A stretch of DNA of 64,000 bases from Fusibacter_C sp942493125 (GTDB taxonomy: Bacteria > Bacillota > Clostridia > Peptostreptococcales > Acidaminobacteraceae), in assembly GCA_942493125.1 (NCBI GenBank), contig OW818667.1:682001-746000 (forward strand). The letters are read 5' to 3'. The notes under the pieces were generated by a model that had not been told where the DNA came from, did not search any database, and saw nothing but the letters and a program-made list of their open reading frames with translations. This document shows positions 25,786 to 34,611 of the stretch, in pieces. Positions within the stretch are counted from its first letter, which is position 1, and the number at the start of each line of letters is the position of its first letter. Position numbers and translations under genes: made by a program.

Positions 25786-25850
25786 ATTGAAGAACGAACA
25801 TTCTTTTATTGTCATAGTTTCATTATACTTATTGAAGAACGATTGGTCAA
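25786..25850 (-). promoter_or_regulatory. Promoter and repeated operator of the TetR operon
   Basis: On the minus strand TTGACC (25845-25850), a 17-bp spacer and TATAAT (25822-25827). The 12-mer ATTGAAGAACGA occurs at 25786-25797 and again at 25831-25842, the latter inside the promoter spacer. Confidence 0.65.
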
Positions 25851-25870
25851 GTATATTTTAAGAGTCCTCG

Positions 25871-26274
25871 AATAATTAAATAGTTATATAAAAAGCCTGA
25901 AACAGCACTTTGACTCAGACTTCAAAGCTATTATTAATTTAAAAGCATTTTCTTGACAGCAACAAATCACTTTTTATTTATAAAGTACAACTACATTTAT
26001 TCACTCATTTGTTTGCTTCCAACGTATAAGACATCATAAAATTACTCACGCAGAACGAACCTGATTGTAATTTTACTTGTAAATATTGAATGAAATACCT
26101 TCTGTACTGCCGTTTCAAATATATATTTCTGGGTATTACTGTTGTGTCATTTGAAACTTAATAGAAACCAGTTGGCAGATTGGCATATCTGATTAATTTT
26201 TCATCTACATCTTCAGTCACTTACATAATCGTAATGTTTAAATTCTCCCCCCTAAAAAAAAGGAGGCACGTAGA
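25871..26274. other. Intergenic gap between TetR operon and PI-PLC gene
   Basis: No gene is seen here. A weak hairpin at 25893-25922 (AAGCCTGA/TCAGACTT) is followed by T residues only on the minus strand. TTGACA at 25953-25958 has no well-spaced -10 box. The base composition is AT-rich and otherwise unremarkable. The promoter of the PI-PLC gene must lie here but cannot be fixed. Confidence 0.6.
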
Positions 26275-28215
26275 ATGAAGAAGAAAATTTCTATTCTTTT
26301 GGTTGCAATACTTATACTCTCACAATCAACTGCTTTTCAGCTTTCCTTCACCCAGAATGATGGGGCATATGCTCATGATTCCAACAATCAGGTCAGAAAT
26401 CCAGATTGGATGTCTCTCCTGCCGAAAAGTCTTCTACTCAGCGAGCTTTCAATACCTGGAACCCATGACTCGATGACCTATAACAGTGGATTGATTTACG
26501 GTGGCGATACAGCTCAATGTCAAGCACTAAGCCTTGAGGATCAACTTCTTTCTGGAATCCGTGCTCTGGACATACGCTGTGTCCATTATAAGAATCTCAG
26601 TACTGGAGTTGATACATTTGCTATCTATCATGGTGCGTTCTATCAAGGCAGCAACTTCGACGATGTACTCTCGACCGTTAGTACTTTCCTCAATGCACAT
26701 CCTGGAGAGACGGTCTTGATGCGTGTTAAGGAAGAGGATCCGAGTATGGATATGTTGCCCGGTTTTTCACTTACTGGCACACCGTTCAACGAGACCTTCG
26801 AATCATATGCGAACAAATACTCAGATGTAATCTGGGTTCCCGGTGATCCATTCGTAATGCCAAAACTTAGGGATGTCAGAGGAAAAATCGTCATCCTTCA
26901 GGATTTTGATGATAAGTATTCTTATGGACCAAACAAAGACAAGAATTTCGGTATCCTTTGGGATACACTAGACATCCAAGACGCATACAATGTTACCAAT
27001 GCGACGATGTACGATAAATGGACTGCAATCAACACACAAATGACCCATACCAATATTTCCGGTTACAATGAAAAACTCTATGTGAACTACCTGAGCGGTA
27101 CAGGCGTTCCAATGACCTTACCATATTTTGTCGCAAGTGGGCACTTTGGATCTTCAACAGATGCACCACAGTTATGGACGGGATATTTCGATCAGGATTC
27201 AGTTATCGAAGCTGCTGTGAAAGCTCTTCTTAATCTCATGAACTGGGACTATGATGGTTATTACTTTGATAAAGGAAGATGGCCTGAATTCCCAAGAGAA
27301 GTAAAAACTGTCTCCATAAATGAACTCAAAGAGGTTGTCAGCTGGGTTACAGATACGGTGTGGAAATGGATAGATGCCCTAACTGGTTTTGGATGGGCAA
27401 AAGAGACAAGAAAAGTGATCGATTTGGTGGAAATACCTGTTGAATACTCTTTCACTCTCATCAATTATGAAGGTATGAATCGTCTCACAGAATCCCATCT
27501 TAACAATTATGATCGTGTTGGTCTCATCATGGCGGATTTCCCAGGACCATCCCTCATAGGTGGTGTCATCCATATGAATCCTTGGCGTGATATCCCTAAT
27601 ATAAATGCCCAGAATTCCGGAGCCCATATCCAGATTTATTCTGGCGAAAGTGCATCACTTTATGCCTCCTTCACCGATGATGATGACACAAACAATCATG
27701 CCGCAAAAATCGATTGGGGTGATAGCACCATTGATGAACCTGCTCAATTGATAGAAAATACAGCCTCCATTCCAGGAACTGTAGAAGGTAGCCATATCTA
27801 TTTCATTCCAGGCGCTTATACCGTGACCGTATCTGTTACCGATGACGAAAATGGCATAGGAGATGACATCTTTTTTGTTGATGTTCTACCTCTCCCTATA
27901 GACATTACGATACGTGGTGTGATCAACCCTAAATCGTCTGGTTCGATACAAGTCATCTCTTTTGGAAAAACTGACTATGACGTTTCTAGTGTTGTGATTG
28001 ATTCAGTAGTACTAGGACCCCATGGTGCCCATGTATATCAAAGCGCCACAGATGACGTCAATGGAGATGGTATCCTCGATCTTATCTTGCATTTCCGAAC
28101 GAAGGAAGTCGGATTGAAAACAAATGATGCCGAACTAATTTTCGCAGGGCGGAACCTGGAAGGAATCTGCTTTAAAGGTATCGCGCCAATCAAAATCCTC
28201 ACTCCAAAGAAATGA
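26275..28215 (+). CDS. Secreted phosphatidylinositol-specific phospholipase C with PKD-like domain
   Basis: This 646-residue exported protein has a signal peptide (about 1-27). The PI-PLC X domain follows: ELSIPGTHDSMTYNSG with catalytic His64, and TFAIYHGAFYQG with His119, as in Bacillus PI-PLC, then GETVLMRVKEED. The catalytic part extends to about 430. A PKD-like beta domain (about 455-540) contains AKIDWGDST and SHIYFIPGAYTVTVSVTDDE. A last ~100-residue domain has the calcium-like loop DVNGDGILD. AAGGAGG stands 8 nt before the ATG. It stands alone with its own terminator. It would release phosphatidylinositol headgroups or cleave GPI anchors outside the cell. Confidence 0.9.
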   Translation: MKKKISILLVAILILSQSTAFQLSFTQNDGAYAHDSNNQVRNPDWMSLLPKSLLLSELSIPGTHDSMTYNSGLIYGGDTAQCQALSLEDQLLSGIRALDIRCVHYKNLSTGVDTFAIYHGAFYQGSNFDDVLSTVSTFLNAHPGETVLMRVKEEDPSMDMLPGFSLTGTPFNETFESYANKYSDVIWVPGDPFVMPKLRDVRGKIVILQDFDDKYSYGPNKDKNFGILWDTLDIQDAYNVTNATMYDKWTAINTQMTHTNISGYNEKLYVNYLSGTGVPMTLPYFVASGHFGSSTDAPQLWTGYFDQDSVIEAAVKALLNLMNWDYDGYYFDKGRWPEFPREVKTVSINELKEVVSWVTDTVWKWIDALTGFGWAKETRKVIDLVEIPVEYSFTLINYEGMNRLTESHLNNYDRVGLIMADFPGPSLIGGVIHMNPWRDIPNINAQNSGAHIQIYSGESASLYASFTDDDDTNNHAAKIDWGDSTIDEPAQLIENTASIPGTVEGSHIYFIPGAYTVTVSVTDDENGIGDDIFFVDVLPLPIDITIRGVINPKSSGSIQVISFGKTDYDVSSVVIDSVVLGPHGAHVYQSATDDVNGDGILDLILHFRTKEVGLKTNDAELIFAGRNLEGICFKGIAPIKILTPKK

Positions 28216-28260
28216 TTGCTTGGACCAAACCTCAGAACACGATGATATATTCCCACATAA

Positions 28261-28301
28261 TTAAAGCCACTGAACGTCATCACGACATCCAGTGGCTTTA
28301 A
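28261..28301 (+). terminator. Terminator after the PI-PLC gene
   Basis: TTAAAGCCACTG (28261-28272) pairs perfectly with CAGTGGCTTTAA (28290-28301), 17-nt loop, then TTTATT. It lies 45 bp after the stop. Confidence 0.85.
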
Positions 28302-28502
28302 TTTATTAATTTGAAAAAGCGTTTCTATTCATCCTTGTCAAGGATATCAAGACAATAGGTTCAGAGACGAAAATATCAATATCAATGGGCTCTTGAAAAT
28401 AGAAAGAAATTCATCGCTCACCGCGCCTTGTCTTGCGTTATTGCATACTTATTTTTTCAACACACTTCAACTGCAATACTTCTTTTATTTTTGTCTGATA
28501 TA

Positions 28503-29007
28503 TCAGGTCTCTTCTTTGATTGCACCTGCCCAGGATGCGACTGCCTGCCAATCACGAAAGTCGCCTTCGGAGGCATTCACGTTGTTAATAATCCACTTTT
28601 CTAAGGGATTCAGCGATTTAAGCACCAGTTTACCGCCAAAGCAGTTGATTCCACGAGGATGTATACGTTCAATGATCGGTTGAATAGATTTGGGGTAAAA
28701 CCTGCCGTCTACCTGCTCAATCGGATTTCCATGACCAGTTGGGCCACATATAAAAAGCCAAACTGGTAGTTTTTCCAATGATTCGATGTTTTTTTTCAAA
28801 AAACGTACGACTTTTTTATGCCAAAATCCGATATAAACCGAACTGCCGAGGATGATTTTACTGTAAGGAGTCAGATCATTTACTGTACTGGCATCCAACA
28901 CATCCACCTGTAAGTCATTTTCTCTGAGTGTTTCACCGATTTTTTCAGCGATCTCCGCTGTTGATCCCCCGTTTGGAACCGTAGGCCACCAATATCTTCT
29001 TATCCAT
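28503..29007 (-). pseudogene. Flavodoxin-domain protein, frameshifted
   Basis: From the ATG at 29007 (10 nt after GGGAGG) the frame reads MDKKILVAYGSKRG and then stops after six more codons. Removing one G from the G5 run (28966-28970) restores a 167-residue flavodoxin: AYGSKRGSTAEIAEKIGE is the FMN phosphate loop, and the second frame continues with IILGSSVYIGFWHKKV and GPTGHGNP to the stop at 28503. It resembles the flavodoxin domain of HemG-type oxidases. The single-base insertion may be a real inactivation or a sequencing error. It overlaps the preceding membrane protein gene by 8 bp. Confidence 0.85.
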
Positions 29008-29686
29008 TAATTACACCTCCCTTGTCAGTGTCATGAGCACATCCCGATATAAACGCAAGAATCAGGAATAACAGTCCAGCACCTAAGGTTGATACCATGA
29101 CAACACTGATACTGTCCGGGTCGGATATACCGGGAACAAATCCAAATATTGCGATTTGCAGCGTATAAAGTATCAACAGGGAACTGGCAATCAGGAACGG
29201 ACGCCACAGCTTTGACAAAAACTTGCGCATACCTTCCGGTAGAATCTTTCTCCACCAATTGAGTGGCCTACCGATTCGCGTGGAAATTGCCCATCCAATC
29301 ATAAAGAAAATTACCTGACCTATTCCGCCTCCGACTAAAAACAACAGGATAAACAACGACAGAAATATCACAGAGGCATGCTTTTTATGCATAAAACCCA
29401 CCGACCAGATGATGATGGCAACCCCCACCATCATGGCGACAATACCGGTTATCAGAAAATTCGGGATGATGGTAAAGGCTGGTTCATTTCCATGAAGCCA
29501 CATTCTGTTTGTCTCTCCGATGGCATAAATTATATAACCATTCGTCGCAGTATTTCCTTGCAGCGTTTCAAAAAAACCATGACAAATGCCGCTTATGCCG
29601 AAAATGACGCCGATTGTGGCAACGATTGTCTGAATCGAGCGATTGAAGTTGCCCTGTTTTGAATTTATAGTGTTTTCTCTAATCAT
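29000..29686 (-). CDS. Polytopic membrane protein of unknown function
   Basis: This 228-residue protein has six probable membrane segments (about 19-40, 70-95, 103-135, 160-180, 195-220 among them). No family is recognised. The ATG overlaps the TetR stop (TAATG) and AAGGAG stands 9 nt upstream. It is made together with the TetR regulator and the flavodoxin, so a redox- or stress-related membrane role is possible but unproved. The C-terminal ISGCAHDTDKGG holds the last of few cysteines. Confidence 0.75.
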   Translation of the reverse strand: MIRENTINSKQGNFNRSIQTIVATIGVIFGISGICHGFFETLQGNTATNGYIIYAIGETNRMWLHGNEPAFTIIPNFLITGIVAMMVGVAIIIWSVGFMHKKHASVIFLSLFILLFLVGGGIGQVIFFMIGWAISTRIGRPLNWWRKILPEGMRKFLSKLWRPFLIASSLLILYTLQIAIFGFVPGISDPDSISVVMVSTLGAGLLFLILAFISGCAHDTDKGGVING

Positions 29687-30267
29687 TACTCTATCTCCTT
29701 AATTCGTCCGGATAATGCACAATTAATCATTTGATCTATCTTTTGCATCCTCATTTTTTCATCAAAAAAATCCGTATACAAATACCTGCTGAAAAGCTCT
29801 GGTTCAAGTACAATATGGTGAAACGGAATCATGAGCTGTAAGGCGATAATGTTCAAATCTGATTCATCGCACTCAGTCAATATTTCTTTAAGCAAGGGCA
29901 TGACCAATTTGCAGGAACTCTCGCATCCGGATTTCAATTCGAGTGAAATGGCTATTTTGCAGATATTGCGGTATTTGAACGCCGCGTCCGCTGTTACGAA
30001 TAGCATATTCCGTAACCGTGTCTGCGCATCGGTACTAATGTGACTATTTTGGTTGGACTGCTTAATAATATCACCCATCATCGTTCCTACAACCTGACTG
30101 AGCAGATTTTCTTTTGACTGGTAGTAGTAATTAACAAGCGCAAGATTCACACCGGCTTTTGATGCAATCTCTCGAGTCGTTATCTGCTGATCGGTTTTTC
30201 CCTCGCCCACTAATCCCATTGCAGCCTGGAATATCTTTTCTTTAGCGGTTAATTCATCTAGGTTCAT
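29686..30267 (-). CDS. TetR/AcrR-family transcriptional regulator
   Basis: This 193-residue regulator has the TetR HTH: QQITTREIASKAGVNLALVN and YYYQSKENLLSQVV. The C-terminal ligand domain is diverged and includes several cysteines (C103, C115, C119). It starts the three-gene operon with a membrane protein and a flavodoxin. TTAAAC-N13-GTTTAA (30281-30305) between promoter and start is a candidate operator. Confidence 0.9.
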   Translation of the reverse strand: MNLDELTAKEKIFQAAMGLVGEGKTDQQITTREIASKAGVNLALVNYYYQSKENLLSQVVGTMMGDIIKQSNQNSHISTDAQTRLRNMLFVTADAAFKYRNICKIAISLELKSGCESSCKLVMPLLKEILTECDESDLNIIALQLMIPFHHIVLEPELFSRYLYTDFFDEKMRMQKIDQMINCALSGRIKEIE

Positions 30268-30280
30268 ACTTAGCTCCTTA

Positions 30281-30334
30281 TTAAACGCGATTTAATCATG
30301 TTTAAAATTATACTCCTTACTTAGAGAATGTCAA
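30281..30334 (-). promoter_or_regulatory. Promoter and inverted repeat of the second TetR operon
   Basis: On the minus strand TTGACA (30329-30334), a 16-bp spacer and TATAAT (30307-30312). The inverted repeat TTAAAC/GTTTAA (30281-30286, 30300-30305) lies just downstream, where a TetR dimer could block transcription. Confidence 0.65.
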
Positions 30335-30727
30335 TAGAGTATTTTACCAGTATCTGCATAATTGATTTGCAAAATTTACGCCAATCAATCTCACAACCTG
30401 AACCTCACTTGGGATAACAATTCAATCATTCGCTTCAGCTGTTAAATAGATTTCGGATTATCATAGTAATCCTACACAATTGTTATTTCAAAAATGAATT
30501 TACCTTTGTATAAAAGCCCGAAAAAAAGAATCCTTCAAAAAAAGGATTCTTGGGTGATATCTACTATTTGATTGCAACCGTCAAAGCATTTGTAATATTC
30601 CACTCTCTGTTATAATACTCATTTTCATTCAAGTACTCTACGCTTTTGGCAACAAGTACTTCCTCATTCTTTTATCTATTTTTTGTCCAAATTCAGGCCA
30701 AAAACCACAATATGTTGTGAACTAACT
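30335..30727. other. Intergenic gap around the rlmCD terminator
   Basis: Apart from the terminator at 30526-30551 I see no gene. On the minus strand a short open stretch (about 35 codons ending at a TAG near 30566) has protein-like composition but no start codon or ribosome site. CACAATATGTTGTG at 30706-30719 is a small palindrome. Confidence 0.5.
30526..30551 (-). terminator. Terminator downstream of rlmCD
   Basis: AAGAATCCTT (30526-30535) and AAGGATTCTT (30542-30551) form a 10-bp stem, followed on the minus strand by seven T residues. It lies 177 bp after the methyltransferase stop. Confidence 0.85.
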
Positions 30728-32497
30728 CTACTTATTCTCGCCCGAATCACTACGCGTCATCAGAACAACTGCTTCCACGTGCGCCGTATGCCCAAACACG
30801 TCAACAGGTTGAACCTCTGTCACTTTGTAAAGGTCATTTTCACAGAGTAGTTTCATATCTCTTGCAAGTGTCGATGGTTTACATGAAACATAAACGATAC
30901 GCTCAGGAGCCATTTTCAAGATCGTTTCTATGACGCTTCCCTCACAACCAGATCTCGGTGGATCTACGACAACAACATCTGCACGATGTCCTTGCTCATA
31001 TAGCTTTTCAAATTCAGTCTCAGCATCGCCGAGGATAAATTCAACATTTGTAAGTTTATTAAGCTCAGCATTTTTACGAGCATTGACAACAGCTTCTTCA
31101 ACGTTTTCAATACCATACACTTTTTTTGCCTTTTGTGCGAGGAACAATGATATCGTACCCGTTCCAGAGTAAAGCTCGTAAACTGTTTCTTCTCCAGTGA
31201 GTTTCGCGAAGTCCATAGCTTTCTTATAAAGCACTTCAGTCTGCTTCGCATTCACTTGATAGAACGACTGTGGTGAAATTTCAAATTTAAGATCTGCAAT
31301 TTCATCTGTGATCGTCGCTTTTCCGAACAATATTTTGTTTTCCTCGCCAAGACCTTTGATGCTATGTGATGCATGTACATTCTGTACGATAGATACTATA
31401 CCAGGTACTGCATTTGTAAGCAAATTCACGAGCGTTTTTGTCATCGCAAGTTTTCGACCACTTGTGATGAGTACGACCATGATTTCGCCTGTTTTCTCTG
31501 ATTTTCGAATCATGACGCTCTTTAGTGTGCCCTCATGTGATTTTTGATCGTAAGGCGCTACTTTGAAGTCTCTCATGTATTTTCTAATCATCTCGATGAT
31601 AATGGCGTTTTTCTCGTCCTGAAGCAAGCAATCGCGCACGTCTACAACGTTGTGCGAATTTTTCTTATAAAAGCCGATGATCGGCTGAGAAATAGATCCT
31701 TGAACTGGATACAAGCCTTTATTTCTGTATCTGAAAGAATCCTTCATGCCTACTATCGGTTTAATTTCGATATCAGAAAATTGACCTACGCGCTTTAAAG
31801 CATTGAGGACCATATTCTCTTTATATTTAAGCTGTGCATTGTAGTCAAAATCTTGAATCTGGCATCCACCACAAGATTGGTAAACGCTACATGGCGCTAC
31901 AACGCGATCCGCAGATGGCTTGATGATTTTTTTAAGCTTTGCTTTCGCATAGCTTTTCTTTTGTGTTTCAATTTGACATGTGACGATATCGCCTGGCAAA
32001 CCGCCATCTACAAACACGGTCATGCCTTCAGATCTACCGATGCCCTCGCCTTCATCGCCGATGTCAACGATCTCTATCTCAAGAAAGCGATTTGTGATCA
32101 TCACATCTGCTTGATCCGCTGCTATATCTTGATCTTCTTCTCGGCCTTTTGCCGGCTTTTCAGCTCTAGCTGCCTTCACAGATTTCATAGGCTTTTCCAC
32201 TTGATTAGGATTGACCGGTCTTGCAGGTCTATAGGTTTGACCAGGTTTGACTGCTCTTGCCGGTTTATCAGGTCTCTCTGATCTCGTTGGACGCTCAGAG
32301 CGTTCCGTTTTAACAGGTCTCTCAGTTTTAACTGTTTTTTCTAATTTATCGCCTGAAAATGCGTTTTTATCCTTCGCAAAAGATGCGTTGTTTTTAGTTT
32401 TACCGCCAGATTTACTGTTCGTTTTGCCACTCGTTTTACTGCTCGCTTTGCCGCCAGTTTTACTGCCAGCCTGGTCTTTCTTCTTTTCGAACTTCAT
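30728..32497 (-). CDS. rlmCD: 23S rRNA (uracil-5-)-methyltransferase, RlmCD/RumA type, with a long basic N-terminal tail
   Basis: This enzyme puts a methyl group on 23S rRNA uridines using SAM. After the tail come a TRAM domain (about 140-195: DIGDEGEGIGRSEGMTVFVD), an iron-sulfur site CSVYQSCGGC, the SAM site ELYSGTGTISLFLAQKA and the catalytic PPRSGCEGSV. The first ~130 of 589 residues are low-complexity: SKTGGK/SKTSGK repeats, then TERPVKTERSERP and similar. Most RlmCD proteins are about 450 residues. The ATG at 32497 is 5 nt after GGAGG. Confidence 0.93.
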   Translation of the reverse strand: MKFEKKKDQAGSKTGGKASSKTSGKTNSKSGGKTKNNASFAKDKNAFSGDKLEKTVKTERPVKTERSERPTRSERPDKPARAVKPGQTYRPARPVNPNQVEKPMKSVKAARAEKPAKGREEDQDIAADQADVMITNRFLEIEIVDIGDEGEGIGRSEGMTVFVDGGLPGDIVTCQIETQKKSYAKAKLKKIIKPSADRVVAPCSVYQSCGGCQIQDFDYNAQLKYKENMVLNALKRVGQFSDIEIKPIVGMKDSFRYRNKGLYPVQGSISQPIIGFYKKNSHNVVDVRDCLLQDEKNAIIIEMIRKYMRDFKVAPYDQKSHEGTLKSVMIRKSEKTGEIMVVLITSGRKLAMTKTLVNLLTNAVPGIVSIVQNVHASHSIKGLGEENKILFGKATITDEIADLKFEISPQSFYQVNAKQTEVLYKKAMDFAKLTGEETVYELYSGTGTISLFLAQKAKKVYGIENVEEAVVNARKNAELNKLTNVEFILGDAETEFEKLYEQGHRADVVVVDPPRSGCEGSVIETILKMAPERIVYVSCKPSTLARDMKLLCENDLYKVTEVQPVDVFGHTAHVEAVVLMTRSDSGENK

Positions 32498-32577
32498 ATT
32501 TTCCTCCACTATTCCGTAACACCCATAAAATCAATACTTTTTCAATTTCCCTTAAGTATATCATGAAACATAATTAA

Positions 32578-32604
32578 AGGCTTGTACCTTTACAGGTCAA
32601 GCCT
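32578..32604 (-). terminator. Probable terminator after the HtrA gene
   Basis: AGGCTTG/CAAGCCT with an inner ACCT/AGGT pairing forms a hairpin followed on the minus strand by TTTAATT. The T-run is short, so strength is uncertain. Between it and the stop lies a duplicated TTATTTTATCA. Confidence 0.6.
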
Positions 32605-32657
32605 AATTAATTTTAAGATTTAACATCTTATGCAATTATTTTATCATTATTTTATCA

Positions 32658-34082
32658 TTATTTCTGATCACCTTTGTTGCCTAAAACAACTGGAATGACC
32701 ATTTCAGTCTTCTCATCTCTTACAATTTTGAGCTGGATGGTGTCACCTGGCTTATATTTGCTAAGGATTGTCGTCAAGTCATTCATGTTATAGACATTTT
32801 CATCATTGATTCCAATGACTAAGTCCATCACTTCAACACCAGCAGTTTGTGCAGGTGAGTTCTCATAGACATAGCGCACTAAAACGCCCATTGGGATATC
32901 ATAGAGCTTAGCAGTGCTTTCATCAATATCAACACCGCCTATACCAATATATGGACGAGATACATAGCCATTCTCCATCAGCTCGCTGACGATAGTCATC
33001 ATCTTTTCCGTAGGAATAGCAAAGCCCATACCTTCAACATCAGTTTCAGCAATTTTAGCTGAGTTAATCCCTATAAGCTCGCCCTTGCTGTTGACAAGTG
33101 CGCCTCCAGAGTTACCTGGGTTGATTGCAGCATCCGTTTGGATGTACATCACATTCGTATCTTCGTCAACTTGACGGTCAACGGCACTGATAATCCCCTG
33201 TGTAACGGTGTTGTTATAACCCAGTGGATTGCCTATTGCTATTGCAATCTCACCAATTTGAATTTTCTCAGAATCACCAATGGAAATCGGCTTGATTTCT
33301 TTTAATAAATCCGCATTAATGTCTTTCTTCTCGATTGCTAATACAGCCAAATCCGTACTTTCGTCAAAGCCAACGACTTTTGAATTTACGATCTGATCTT
33401 TGGCGATTTCTACGATGACATCTGTCGCATCACTTATGACATGGTAATTGGTGACGACATAAAATAATTCAGGTGTTTGATCAAAGATGACACCAGATCC
33501 AGTCACTTGGGATTCTTGTTGGCTGTTAAACCAATCGTATATATAGGTTTTACTCGTAATACCCACTATGGAATTGCTGACGTTCTTAAAGATCTCGGTG
33601 ACATCAGCCTCAGAGATGCTGCTATTGATCCCCGTTTCATCAATATATTGTTTTACAGATTTATAAATTTCAGACTTATAATTGCTTTCTAATAAGGCCT
33701 CAACGCGTTCATTGATTTCTGCATCGTTCAAATTGATTTGTCCGTTATAATAGCCAATCGTATAGGCACTACCGCCAATCAGAACGACTGAAAGTAATAC
33801 CATCAGTACCGTAGTCATCTTAATCTTACCAGATTTTCTTACAGGAACAACCACAGTTTCAACATGTTCTTCAGAAATTTCAATTGGATCGCTTGATTTT
33901 TCTTCCTGTTCTATTGGATCGATCGATTCGCCACTTTCAATTTCTGCTTCATTTTCCGAGATATCTTCTACTTCATCTTCTGCAACATCTTTTGCGTCAT
34001 CTTCTGTGACATAATCCATGTCATCTGTGTCTTTGTCTGTTAGTATGTCTGCTTGTTTGTCTTTTCGTTCGTTCTCGTCCAT
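32658..34082 (-). CDS. htrA: HtrA/DegP-like membrane-anchored serine protease
   Basis: This 474-residue protease has a very acidic cytoplasmic N-terminus (1-80), one membrane helix (about 90-111), a trypsin-like domain with His214 (VTNYHVI), Asp244 (STDLAVLAI) and Ser325 (NPGNSGGAL), and one PDZ domain (about 375-465). It degrades misfolded proteins at the cell surface. The acidic tail of DEAED-rich repeats is longer than usual. GAGGTG stands 7 nt before the ATG. It follows hsp20 by 23 bp. Confidence 0.93.
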   Translation of the reverse strand: MDENERKDKQADILTDKDTDDMDYVTEDDAKDVAEDEVEDISENEAEIESGESIDPIEQEEKSSDPIEISEEHVETVVVPVRKSGKIKMTTVLMVLLSVVLIGGSAYTIGYYNGQINLNDAEINERVEALLESNYKSEIYKSVKQYIDETGINSSISEADVTEIFKNVSNSIVGITSKTYIYDWFNSQQESQVTGSGVIFDQTPELFYVVTNYHVISDATDVIVEIAKDQIVNSKVVGFDESTDLAVLAIEKKDINADLLKEIKPISIGDSEKIQIGEIAIAIGNPLGYNNTVTQGIISAVDRQVDEDTNVMYIQTDAAINPGNSGGALVNSKGELIGINSAKIAETDVEGMGFAIPTEKMMTIVSELMENGYVSRPYIGIGGVDIDESTAKLYDIPMGVLVRYVYENSPAQTAGVEVMDLVIGINDENVYNMNDLTTILSKYKPGDTIQLKIVRDEKTEMVIPVVLGNKGDQK

Positions 34083-34105
34083 CTTGAATCACCTCATCGC
34101 AAGTA

Positions 34106-34516
34106 TTAAAACATCGTATGGGAAGATTTTGGCAGTTCTATTTTTAATACGCCATTCTTAAGCGTTGCGCGGATATTCTCCTTGTCTACATTTTGAACTA
34201 AAAAATTGCGTCTGAAAACGCCAAATCTTCTCTCACGGCGTATAAAATCATAGTCTTTTTCCTGGTTCATTTCATGCTTCTGCGCAATAATGCTCAAATA
34301 ACTGTTTTCGTAAACGATGGTAATATTGTCAATCGTGAACCCTGGTAATTCAGCTTCTACAAAAAAGCAGGTTTCAGTTTCACGCACGTCCACATCGAAC
34401 GTGTTGATGACATTTTCACCTTTTTTGATAGCACAGCTGACTTTCTCCTCCATGACATCGTAAAACAGTTGATCCAGTGCTTGTCTATGTTTTGATCCAT
34501 TATTTGACTTCAACAA
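34106..34516 (-). CDS. Hsp20/alpha-crystallin small heat-shock protein
   Basis: This 136-residue chaperone has the alpha-crystallin domain (about 38-130): CFFVEAELPGFTIDNITI, SYLSIIAQKHE, RRERRFGVFRRNF and LKNGVLKIELPK, the latter carrying the A-x-x-x-n-GVL motif. It holds unfolded proteins. The start is a TTG at 34516, nine nt after GGAGG. Its coupling to htrA suggests a joint envelope or protein-stress response; the two-component genes directly upstream may control it. Confidence 0.92.
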   Translation of the reverse strand: MLKSNNGSKHRQALDQLFYDVMEEKVSCAIKKGENVINTFDVDVRETETCFFVEAELPGFTIDNITIVYENSYLSIIAQKHEMNQEKDYDFIRRERRFGVFRRNFLVQNVDKENIRATLKNGVLKIELPKSSHTMF

Positions 34517-34611
34517 TTTTACACACCTCCTAGACTATACAATAAGGTAACTTTTTGAACATATTATGAATAATAATATAAACATTTTTAAATCTTTTCT
34601 TTTTTAACAAT

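Noticed and set aside
25893..25922. Hairpin AAGCCTGA/TCAGACTT as a terminator
   Set aside because: T residues follow only on the minus strand, where no gene ends upstream, and the stem has a mismatch.
28334..28344. CCTTGTCAAGG palindrome in the gap after the PI-PLC gene
   Set aside because: Short, isolated and not near any start; chance is likely.
30560..30670. Short open stretch on the minus strand reading like VLVAKSVEYLNENEYYNREW
   Set aside because: It has no start codon or ribosome site, opens right after a stop and is only about 35 codons long. It may be a relic, but that cannot be supported.
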